Positions 58,167 through 64,000 of a stretch of 64,000 nt of DNA are shown here, piece after piece. Position numbers and translations under genes: made by a program. The notes under the pieces were generated by a model, which had not been told where the DNA came from, ran no database searches, and saw only the letters and a list, made by a program, of their open reading frames with translations. The stretch is from Candidatus Planktophila sulfonica (GTDB lineage Bacteria > Actinomycetota > Actinomycetes > Nanopelagicales > Nanopelagicaceae), in NCBI RefSeq assembly GCF_002288065.1, contig NZ_CP016773.1, positions 682,001 to 746,000 of the forward strand, read 5' to 3'. Position 1 is the stretch's first letter. Every line of letters starts with the position of its first letter.

Positions 58167-58892
58167 TTAGCCTACCGAAACAGGCTTACAGTTCGCGCGA
58201 ATTTGCTCCTCAAGAACGCGTGAAGCATCTCCTATTTTCAATTTCATATCCCCGATATGCGAGATGGGCTGGGCGATTCGAAGGCTTGAGACCATAAATC
58301 CAGATTCGACCTCTGGAATTTCAGAGACGTGAATTGGCCGAACCTTCACTCCGCAATTCTCTACTGCGATTGCGCGGATAACGCCCGGAAGAATTCCAGA
58401 TGAAATGGGCGACGTGACCCACTCGCCTCCAATCAAGAAGATGAGATTCGATACGGCAGTTTCAGTGATTTCGTTCTTTTCATTAAAGAGCACACTGTCG
58501 TGATAACCCTCGTCATTGGCCGCATCAATTAACCCAAAGCGGAAGTCATAGGGAAAGCGCTTGTGAACTTCACCGATGACGGTTTGTGTGTAGAAATTCA
58601 GGCGAGCTGGTTCTGTTAGCTCAACGTAAGAGTCATGAGTGATATGGAAAATAACTTTCCCGAAGCAGATTCTCATTCGTCCCACATCATGAGGATTTTC
58701 GCCTAGAACTCTAATCATCTCTTCTCGAATGAAGTCTTCAGACGGAATTGAAATACCGAGTTCGAGCGCTGATTCCAAGGCTCGACGCATGTGGCGTCCA
58801 AGGGCAATGGGTGCACCGTTAACGGTCTTAATCGTTTCAAAGATTCCAGAACCTTGAGGGAAGCCATGGCTATCAAGTGCTACTGAACTCAT
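58167..58892 (-). CDS. pabC: Aminodeoxychorismate lyase-type class IV aminotransferase
   Basis: A 241-aa PLP fold-type IV enzyme. [24 protein letters not shown] near residues 15-38 and [18 protein letters not shown] near residue 150 are family signatures, and an HK pair near residue 124 probably supplies the PLP lysine. Next to pabB it should release pyruvate from aminodeoxychorismate to give 4-aminobenzoate for folate. A branched-chain or D-amino-acid aminotransferase role cannot be excluded on sequence alone. The start at 58892 overlaps pabB by 4 nt. Confidence 0.8.
   Translation of the reverse strand: MSSVALDSHGFPQGSGIFETIKTVNGAPIALGRHMRRALESALELGISIPSEDFIREEMIRVLGENPHDVGRMRICFGKVIFHITHDSYVELTEPARLNFYTQTVIGEVHKRFPYDFRFGLIDAANDEGYHDSVLFNEKNEITETAVSNLIFLIGGEWVTSPISSGILPGVIRAIAVENCGVKVRPIHVSEIPEVESGFMVSSLRIAQPISHIGDMKLKIGDASRVLEEQIRANCKPVSVG
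58169..58174 (-). promoter_or_regulatory. -10 element of thrS overlapping the pabC stop codon
   Basis: TAGGCT in minus sense (58174 to 58169) lies 6 nt before the thrS ATG; its final T is the first base of the pabC TAA stop. No Shine-Dalgarno is visible. Confidence 0.5.
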
Positions 58893-59893
58893 AACTCTCC
58901 CCCCGCAATAGAAATGAGATGACGCGCTTTGAGCTGCGTCTCCTCCCATTCTGCAGCAGGATCACTTCCCCACGTGATTCCCGCTCCCGTTCCAAAATTA
59001 AGAGTGCTTCCTTCATGCCAGAAGGTGCGAATGGCAACAGATAATTCCGCACGATCACCATGAATCCAACCGAGAGTTCCGCAGTAAGGTCCACGCAATC
59101 CTTCATTTTCTTCAATGATGGAGAGTGCAGAACTCTTGGGCGCACCGCTTACTGATCCAGGAGGCATCGTGGCTTCCAAGATTTCACGCCATGAGATACC
59201 CGATTTCAATCTTCCTTCGACATCAGAGACGAGATGAGTAATCCCAGGATGCTTCTCATTTCTAAATAGCTCATTTACTTCGATTGATCCGGCATCACAG
59301 ATACGACCTAAGTCGTTACGCATCAAATCAACAATCATCAGATTCTCAGCTTTATCTTTCTCGCCAAATACATCCTGATCGCTTCGAATTGTTCCCTTGA
59401 TAGGCGAAGTAATGACCTTTAAACCATTTCTAGACAGGAAGCGCTCTGGGGATGCCGATGCGACTTCAAGGCCCTCAATATTGAGATAAAAAGCGAATTG
59501 CGCCGGATTGCGTTCAAGCAATTGAGAGAACAATCCTTCTAAAGAGCCCCCTTCAAAGGGTTGGCTCAAGATTCGGCAGGCGTTAACTTGGTAGACGCCA
59601 CCGAAGGCAATGGATTCACGAATCTTCGAAACATAAGCGGTGTATTCACTCTGACTCTGCGATGTCGACCAACGTGAAGTAAGAGGCTCCCAATCATGCG
59701 CTGAAAAATTGTTTTCCGAAACATTTGCGAAGCGAGCAAACCTGGCTTTACCTTCAAAAGAAATAGAGACTGCCCAGAACGATCCATCATCTAAACGGGT
59801 GGCGTCGTCAGTGATTTCGACGCAATTGGTTGCGTGAATTCCACCCATCCACATCTGCGTTATCGGGGCTGACATGGGGGCAAGGCTACGCAT
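58889..59893 (-). CDS. pabB: Aminodeoxychorismate synthase component I
   Basis: A 334-aa chorismate-binding enzyme. The PIKGT motif (near residue 165) is the form found in PabB; anthranilate synthase has an Ala where this Lys is. Further motifs are MIVDLMRNDLGRIC and PPGSVSGAPK. It is shorter than the usual 450 or so residues because most of the N-terminal domain is missing, a form known in some bacteria. The GAAGG before the ATG at 59893 supports that start over one at 59875. A glutaminase partner (pabA) is not in the window. Confidence 0.88.
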   Translation of the reverse strand: MRSLAPMSAPITQMWMGGIHATNCVEITDDATRLDDGSFWAVSISFEGKARFARFANVSENNFSAHDWEPLTSRWSTSQSQSEYTAYVSKIRESIAFGGVYQVNACRILSQPFEGGSLEGLFSQLLERNPAQFAFYLNIEGLEVASASPERFLSRNGLKVITSPIKGTIRSDQDVFGEKDKAENLMIVDLMRNDLGRICDAGSIEVNELFRNEKHPGITHLVSDVEGRLKSGISWREILEATMPPGSVSGAPKSSALSIIEENEGLRGPYCGTLGWIHGDRAELSVAIRTFWHEGSTLNFGTGAGITWGSDPAAEWEETQLKARHLISIAGGEL

Positions 59894-59928
59894 ATAAAGC
59901 CTTCGAAATCCCTTTCAATTTTCCCGCT

Positions 59929-59958
59929 TTGGCAGTTCAGCCCGCACTGCGCTAGATT
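59929..59958 (+). promoter_or_regulatory. Promoter of the tRNA operon
   Basis: TTGGCA (59929-59934), an 18-bp spacer and TAGATT (59953-59958) form a standard promoter whose transcript would start near 59965, about 10 nt before tRNA-Gly. Confidence 0.55.
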
Positions 59959-59974
59959 TGCCCCTGCACAAAAT

Positions 59975-60047
59975 GCGGACGTAGCGCAGCTGGTAGCGCG
60001 GAACCTTGCCAAGGTTCAGGTCGCGGGTTCGAACCCCGTCGTCCGCT
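59975..60047 (+). tRNA. tRNA-Gly (GCC)
   Basis: A 73-nt cloverleaf. The acceptor arm pairs GCGGACG with CGTCCGC, the anticodon loop is TTGCCAA with anticodon GCC, and the T-loop is GGTTCGAACC. The discriminator base is T, and CCA is not encoded. It reads GGC and GGU codons. It is the first of three tRNAs. Confidence 0.97.
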
Positions 60048-60095
60048 CGGATTAACCGCCGCTTCGAATTTATTTTCAGGTGGCGGTTTGTCTAT

Positions 60096-60166
60096 GGTCG
60101 GATGGCCGAGAGGCGAGGCAAGGGACTGCAAATCCCTCTACACGGGTTCAAATCCCGTTCCGACCT
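60096..60166 (+). tRNA. tRNA-Cys (GCA)
   Basis: A 71-nt cloverleaf. The acceptor arm is GGTCGGA/TCCGACC, the anticodon stem AGGGA/TCCCT encloses CTGCAAA with anticodon GCA, and the T-loop is GGTTCAAATC. The discriminator U73 is the known identity base for cysteine. CCA is not encoded. Confidence 0.97.
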
Positions 60167-60239
60167 CCAGCTCTTCTTTTTTCAATAAGAGAAGATTTGG
60201 TTGAGCACTACAATTACGACACACAATTGAATATACCTA

Positions 60240-60311
60240 GGACGATTGGCTCAGCGGTAGAGCACCACATTGACATTGTGGGGGTCACTGGTTCGATCCC
60301 AGTATCGTCCA
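60240..60311 (+). tRNA. tRNA-Val (GAC)
   Basis: A 72-nt cloverleaf. The acceptor arm is GGACGAT/ATCGTCC, and the anticodon stem CCACA/TGTGG encloses TTGACAT with anticodon GAC. The discriminator is A and CCA is not encoded. Gly-Cys-Val tRNA clusters are also found in Streptomyces. Confidence 0.97.
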
Positions 60312-60319
60312 CTTAAAAG

Positions 60320-60357
60320 AAAACCCCACCGCCACATCAGTGACGGTGGGGTTTTTT
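60320..60357. terminator. Bidirectional terminator after the tRNA operon
   Basis: CCCCACCGCCAC (60324-60335) pairs with GTGACGGTGGGG (60340-60351), a 12-bp stem with one mismatch and an ATCA tetraloop, flanked by A-run and T-run. It should end both the tRNA transcript and the convergent uracil permease transcript. Confidence 0.93.
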
Positions 60358-60366
60358 GTTTACTAT

Positions 60367-61629
60367 TTATTCAGCTTTTCCTGCAGCCTTATTAAGTGCA
60401 CGAAGCAGCTGATATCCGATCACGGCAACGAGTGTTCCGTTGATGATTCCGCCGAATGAGTAATCCCCACGCTTCCATGTCATATCTGCAATACCGATAA
60501 TCAATGTTGTTGCAGCGATGAAGAGGTTGGTTGAGTTACCAAAGTTGACCTTATTTTCGATCCAAATCTTTGCACCGAGAACACCGATCATTCCGTAGAG
60601 AGCAACTCCGACTCCACCAAGAACACCTGCTGGAGTTGCACTGAGTACAGCTCCGAACTTAGGAGATAGGGAGAGAAGGATGGCTCCGATACCTGCTACC
60701 CAATAAGCAGCAGTTGAGTAGATGCGAGTAGCAGCCATAACGCCGATGTTTTCAGCGTAAGTAGTTGTTCCTGAACCGCCGCCAGCTCCGGCAAGAGTTG
60801 TTGCTACGCCGTCTGCGATCAGTGCGTTACCCATTTGACCATCAAGATCTTTTCCTGTCATTGCAGCAACTGCCTTGACGTGGCCAACGTTCTCAGCGAT
60901 AAGAACAAGCACAACTGGCAAGAAGAGCAGGATTGCATTGACGTCAAATGATGGTGAGGTGAAGGTAGGAAGTGCAAACCACTTCGCAGCTTTCACGCCA
61001 TCAAAGTTGATATCGCCCTGAAGGGCCGCAAATGCGTACCCAATGATGATTCCACCGAAGATGCTGATGCGTCCTAGGAAGCCCTTTGATACTGCTCCAA
61101 TAATTGCAACTGAAGCAAGTGTCACGATTGCAGTAACAGGAGCTGCCTTGAAGTTGTTGTTAGCGGCTCCTGCAAGATTGAGGCCAATAATCATGACGAT
61201 AGAACCAGTGACAAGTGGAGGCAAGAGCCAGTTGATCCAACCGATACCGACTGCGTTGACAATCAAACCAACGATTGCAAGAAGTACGCCTGTTGCAACA
61301 ACGCCGCCAAGAGCGACAGCAATTCCACCACTAGCTTGAGCTGCTGCGATTGGAGCCAAGAATGCAAAAGATGAACCGAGATAGCTAGGTACTTGATTCT
61401 TGGTAAGTGCAAGGAAGATCAAGGTTCCGATACCAGAGAAGAAAAGTGTGGTGCTAGGCGGGAAGCCTGTAATGATTGGAACTAAGAATGTTGCGCCGAA
61501 CATTGCGGCGATATGTTGAACACCAACTCCGATAGTAAGTGGCCAAGCGAGACGTTCATCTGGCTTTACAACTTCTCCATCTTTAACTGACTTACCATTT
61601 CCATGTAGATTCCACGATAGAAGCGACAT
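60367..61629 (-). CDS. Uracil/xanthine permease (NCS2 family, UraA-like)
   Basis: A 420-aa NCS2 transporter with about 14 membrane helices, distinct from the AzgA-type permease at 1806. VGVQHIAAMFGATFLVP near residue 35 and the VLIAENVGHVKAV motif near residue 240 with the substrate-binding Glu are typical of UraA, as is GGGSGTTTYAENIGVM near residue 285. It probably imports uracil to feed the uracil salvage activity expected of PyrR. A GGAAGGA Shine-Dalgarno lies 5 nt before the ATG, preceded by two inverted repeats. Confidence 0.9.
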   Translation of the reverse strand: MSLLSWNLHGNGKSVKDGEVVKPDERLAWPLTIGVGVQHIAAMFGATFLVPIITGFPPSTTLFFSGIGTLIFLALTKNQVPSYLGSSFAFLAPIAAAQASGGIAVALGGVVATGVLLAIVGLIVNAVGIGWINWLLPPLVTGSIVMIIGLNLAGAANNNFKAAPVTAIVTLASVAIIGAVSKGFLGRISIFGGIIIGYAFAALQGDINFDGVKAAKWFALPTFTSPSFDVNAILLFLPVVLVLIAENVGHVKAVAAMTGKDLDGQMGNALIADGVATTLAGAGGGSGTTTYAENIGVMAATRIYSTAAYWVAGIGAILLSLSPKFGAVLSATPAGVLGGVGVALYGMIGVLGAKIWIENKVNFGNSTNLFIAATTLIIGIADMTWKRGDYSFGGIINGTLVAVIGYQLLRALNKAAGKAE

Positions 61630-61643
61630 CGCATTCCTTCCAG

Positions 61644-61672
61644 CTCAGTTGAGAACCACAGAGTTACTGTGG
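61644..61672 (-). promoter_or_regulatory. Two inverted repeats in the uracil permease leader
   Basis: Immediately upstream of the Shine-Dalgarno are CTCAGTTGAG (61644-61653) and CCACAG-AGTTA-CTGTGG (61656-61672), two adjacent perfect inverted repeats. They could be an operator or small RNA hairpins. They do not contain the PyrR loop consensus CNGNGAGG. Confidence 0.35.
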
Positions 61673-61739
61673 CCGGGGAATGTAAAAAGAGTAGAACTGA
61701 ACTACCTAGTAACTTCGATATGACACGAGTCTTCTGGGG

Positions 61740-61745
61740 TAGATT
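61740..61745 (+). promoter_or_regulatory. -10 element of the LysE-type gene
   Basis: TAGATT (61740-61745) ends 6 nt before the GTG start at 61752, matching the leaderless pattern of the window. Confidence 0.4.
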
Positions 61746-61751
61746 CATCGG

Positions 61752-62354
61752 GTGATTGCGCTACTGCCAGGATTCTTGACTGGGCTATCCCTCATTATCG
61801 CAATCGGCGCTCAAAATGCCTTCGTCATCAAACAGGGTCTATTACGACAGCATGTCCTCCTCATCGTTCTCATTTGCGCCATTTCTGATGCTGTTCTCAT
61901 ATTTCTCGGAACAGGTGGGCTGGGAGCGCTAGTTCAAAGTAATCAAGGATTGCTTGAAGTCATTCGTTGGTTTGGCGTCGCTTACTTAACTTGGTTCGGA
62001 ATTAAGAGTGTTAAATCGGCGTTCACTAATCAATCGTTGGAAGCTTCAGAAAGTCCAACAGTCAGTGCGCTCAAGGTTGCAACGACGGCCCTAGCGTTGA
62101 CCTGGCTCAATCCACATGTCTATCTGGATACGGTCATACTTTTAGGAAGTGTTGCAAATCAGTTCGATTCAGATCGTTGGTATTTCGCTATCGGCGCATC
62201 AGTTGCAAGTGTTCTGTGGTTTACCGTTATCGGTTTTGGCGCCAGGGCTGCCTCGAAATATATGTCGCGTCCAATATTTTGGAAGATCCTTGATTCACTG
62301 ATCGCAGTCGTCATGTTCTCGATTGCAATAACGCTCGCTTTCTTTAATTTTTAG
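61752..62354 (+). CDS. LysE/ArgO-family amino acid exporter
   Basis: A 200-aa membrane protein with six helices. IAIGAQNAFVIKQGL (residues 17-31) and ALTWLNPHVYLDTVILLGS near residue 118 are the LysE signatures. It probably exports basic amino acids such as lysine or arginine. The start is GTG with a TAnnnT box 6 nt before it. No LysG-type regulator is beside it. Its end overlaps the convergent EamA gene by 11 nt. Confidence 0.9.
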   Translation: MIALLPGFLTGLSLIIAIGAQNAFVIKQGLLRQHVLLIVLICAISDAVLIFLGTGGLGALVQSNQGLLEVIRWFGVAYLTWFGIKSVKSAFTNQSLEASESPTVSALKVATTALALTWLNPHVYLDTVILLGSVANQFDSDRWYFAIGASVASVLWFTVIGFGARAASKYMSRPIFWKILDSLIAVVMFSIAITLAFFNF

Positions 62355-63216
62355 TACGAGAGGTAAGCAGGATTCCCAAGGCAACAATCGCGATTCCTAT
62401 ATAACTCTGCAGAAAAAGAGCCTCGCCAATTACGATGGCAGCCAGGATCGTTGCAGTTGCGGGTTCGGCTAAAACCACTGTCGCAGCAAGACTGGATTCG
62501 ATTCTCTTGAGCCCAAACATAAAGAGCACGTAACCAATAGACGTTGTTACAAGTCCCAGCCATAGAACGGTGAGAAAACCTTGTGTAGTGAAGATCCATT
62601 TGGGGTTTTCGGTAAATAAGAACGGGAAACTGACCAGCGCTGCAACGCCAAAGGTTGTTGCCGTAAGCCACATATCCTGTGCACCCCTTGCGAGGGATTT
62701 GCGACAAACCACATTAAAGATTGCAAAACCTAACCCGGCAAGGACTGCCAAGCCCACTCCCTTAGGCTCAAATGATTCAACACCATCCGCAGTTCCCACC
62801 AAGATGATTCCAAGAACTGTCACTGAAGTTCCTAGGTACCAACTCTTCTGTGGTTTCTCTCGAAGAACTAAGTAAGCGACTATGGCTGAAAGTGTTGGAG
62901 CTGAACCAAGCGCTGTAACGGTTGCTATCGCGATACCGGTTGAATGCACGGCGCTGAAGAAAGTCAGTTGATACATTCCTATTCCAACACCACAGATGAT
63001 CAAATCAAGGAGGGGCATTCGTACATCTCCCCGAGTCTTTCTCTGAAAGTATGCGAAAACGAAGAGAAATGCGGAACCACATAAAAGTCTTGCTGAGGCG
63101 ACCGCGACAGGAGAAATATCCGGAACGCCAAGTTGTTGAGTTGTGCCAGTTGTTCCGAAGCAGAGAGCGGCACCAAGTACGGCGAAGATTCCCGCACGGT
63201 TCTTGGTAGTACTCAT
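62344..63216 (-). CDS. EamA-family (DMT superfamily) transporter
   Basis: A 290-aa transporter with ten membrane helices in two EamA repeats (first near residues 5-130, second from about 145). The N-terminal FAVLGAALCFGTTGTTQQLG and the helix LGLVTTSIGYVLFMFGLKRIESSLAA are typical. It probably exports a metabolite or amino acid; the substrate is unknown. The start at 63216 is chosen because TATCCT lies 6 nt before it and the next upstream ATG coincides with the divergent gene's start. Confidence 0.88.
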   Translation of the reverse strand: MSTTKNRAGIFAVLGAALCFGTTGTTQQLGVPDISPVAVASARLLCGSAFLFVFAYFQRKTRGDVRMPLLDLIICGVGIGMYQLTFFSAVHSTGIAIATVTALGSAPTLSAIVAYLVLREKPQKSWYLGTSVTVLGIILVGTADGVESFEPKGVGLAVLAGLGFAIFNVVCRKSLARGAQDMWLTATTFGVAALVSFPFLFTENPKWIFTTQGFLTVLWLGLVTTSIGYVLFMFGLKRIESSLAATVVLAEPATATILAAIVIGEALFLQSYIGIAIVALGILLTSRTKN

Positions 63217-63222
63217 CCGACG

Positions 63223-63238
63223 AGGATACTCGTAGTAT
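63223..63238. promoter_or_regulatory. Divergent leaderless -10 elements of the EamA and aldehyde dehydrogenase genes
   Basis: On the plus strand TAGTAT (63233-63238) is 6 nt before the ATG at 63245. On the minus strand TATCCT (63228-63223) is 6 nt before the ATG at 63216. The region also has the inverted repeat ATACT-CGT-AGTAT (63226-63238). The two start codons are only 28 bp apart. Confidence 0.5.
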
Positions 63239-63244
63239 GCGCTC

Positions 63245-64000
63245 ATGACATTTCGCGCGGTAAAACCAATTGATGGAACTCCTTACGGAGTTGAGATCCC
63301 AGAGCACACTAAAGGTGACGTTGATTCACGAATCAAGAAGGCGGCTGCCTCGGCGCATGCGATTGCTAATCAATCACCCAAAGAGCGAGCACTTCTACTT
63401 CGTACTATCGCTGCCGAGATCGAGGCCGTGCGCACTTCACTTGTCGAATCTGCATGTGCTGAGACCGCGCTCCCTGAAGCTCGCATCGGCGGCGAAATAA
63501 CTCGCACAACAGTTCAGTTCGAACTCTTCGCCCGTCTGGTTGAAACAGGTAAGCACCTGGGGGTTTCTATTGATAAGGCCGATGCTAACTACTCCCCTGC
63601 GCCACGTCCTGATATTCGCAAAATGAATGTGCCACTTGGAGTGGTGGCAATCTTTGCGGCAAGTAATTTCCCTCTCGCGTTCTCTGTAGCTGGCGGCGAT
63701 GCTGCATCCGCAATAGCTTCAGGTAATGCAATCATCGCGAAGGCTCATCCATCTCATCCGAATACCTGCTCCACGATTGAACTAGCTATCAAGTCAGCAC
63801 TGAAGAAGTGTGGGCTGAGCGAAGATACTTACTCCATCGTTCAAGGTGTTAACCCTCAGATCACTCATTGGTTGGCCCTTCATGAAGATGTGAAGGCAGT
63901 TGGTTTCACAGGATCTGAAGTTGTCGGAAGAATCCTGGTCGACTTGGCGGCAACTCGTAAGGAACCAATCCCAGTATTTGCTGAGATGGGAAGCCTCAAT
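63245..64000 (+). CDS. Aldehyde dehydrogenase, alpha-ketoglutarate-semialdehyde type (5' part)
   Basis: The first 252 codons of an aldehyde dehydrogenase that runs past the window end; the frame is open from 63245 to 64000. GVVAIFAASNFPLAFSVAGG (near residue 138, with the active-site Asn), AKAHPSHPNT and FTGSEVVGRIL (near residue 222) match the 2,5-dioxovalerate (ketoglutarate semialdehyde) dehydrogenase group. That group finishes pentose or sugar-acid breakdown to 2-oxoglutarate. The general-base Glu in AEMGSLN is present; the catalytic Cys is outside. The start has a leaderless -10. Confidence 0.85.
   Translation, partial: MTFRAVKPIDGTPYGVEIPEHTKGDVDSRIKKAAASAHAIANQSPKERALLLRTIAAEIEAVRTSLVESACAETALPEARIGGEITRTTVQFELFARLVETGKHLGVSIDKADANYSPAPRPDIRKMNVPLGVVAIFAASNFPLAFSVAGGDAASAIASGNAIIAKAHPSHPNTCSTIELAIKSALKKCGLSEDTYSIVQGVNPQITHWLALHEDVKAVGFTGSEVVGRILVDLAATRKEPIPVFAEMGSLN

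Noticed and set aside
60006-60316. Protein frames across the tRNA cluster
   Set aside because: They run through three well-folded tRNA genes and have no protein similarity that I can see.
1-64000. CRISPR arrays, insertion sequences, prophage, toxin-antitoxin or defence systems
   Set aside because: No repeated spacer-like units, transposases, integrases or typical defence proteins were found; the window is core chromosome.

Overview
This window is a gene-dense piece of a bacterial chromosome from the Actinobacteria (Actinomycetota). The evidence is an actinobacterial gene order (hisG-hisE-rpe-rsmB-fmt-def-priA-metK-coaBC-rpoZ-gmk-pyr operon-bldD-nusB-efp-aro cluster-alaS-hisS-rel-secFD-ruvBAC-pdxTS-pimA-pgsA-thrS), an actinobacterial integration host factor (MihF), a BldD-type regulator, a PriA protein without helicase motifs, and the phosphatidylinositol mannoside genes. 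Base composition looks close to half G+C by eye, low for the phylum. Spacing is extremely tight: ATGA and TAATG overlaps are common, convergent genes abut or overlap, and no gap exceeds about 140 bp outside the tRNA cluster. These features fit streamlined freshwater actinobacteria (acI, Nanopelagicales), but that placement is inference.

Layout. 1-4.8 kb: the end of an alcohol dehydrogenase, two divergent membrane-protein genes, a purine permease, uracil-DNA glycosylase and an orphan ABC ATPase. 4.8-6.0 kb: serB. 6.0-16 kb, minus strand: hisG/hisE, rpe, translation-initiation genes (rsmB, fmt, def), priA, metK, coaBC, rpoZ and an in-frame mihF-gmk fusion. 16.1-25.8 kb: the complete UMP pathway as one tightly coupled operon, pyrR-pyrB-pyrC-carA-carB-pyrK-pyrD-pyrF, preceded by a recognisable PyrR-binding RNA element. 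25.9-33.3 kb: bldD (plus), nusB, efp, shikimate genes (aroQ, aroB, aroK, aroC, aroE), a small prepilin peptidase, mltG and ruvX. 33.3-40 kb: alaS, aspS, hisS and a metallo-beta-lactamase-fold hydrolase. 40.2-51.9 kb: a DUF349 gene, rel, secF/secD, ruvB/A/C, a YebC-family gene, pdxT/pdxS and a DUF3048 gene. 51.9-55 kb: a LemA-like membrane protein and the PIM lipid genes pimA, patA-like and pgsA. 55-60 kb: a degenerate EF-G-like protein, a HIT hydrolase, thrS, pabC and pabB. 60-64 kb: tRNA-Gly, tRNA-Cys and tRNA-Val, a uracil permease, a LysE-type exporter, a DMT exporter and the start of a ketoglutarate-semialdehyde-type aldehyde dehydrogenase. No insertion sequence, prophage, CRISPR array or rRNA gene was seen.

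The genes are almost all core housekeeping functions: pyrimidine and aromatic biosynthesis, vitamin B6, coenzyme A, folate precursor (pABA), SAM, aminoacyl-tRNA synthesis, Sec export, Holliday-junction processing and stringent response. From about 6.0 to 59.9 kb nearly everything is on the minus strand; the exceptions are bldD, the DUF349 gene and the EF-G-like gene.

The most notable observations are: (i) the MihF-guanylate kinase fusion; (ii) at least twelve genes whose start codon lies exactly 6 nt after a TAnnnT hexamer, implying leaderless transcripts, with several of these -10 elements overlapping the stop codon of the upstream gene; (iii) a 198-aa protein that resembles an EF-G GTPase domain without its GTP-binding motifs; (iv) a BldD homologue keeping the cyclic-di-GMP motif RxD-x8-RxxD; and (v) a short PyrR-controlled leader that would hide the Shine-Dalgarno sequence of pyrR.
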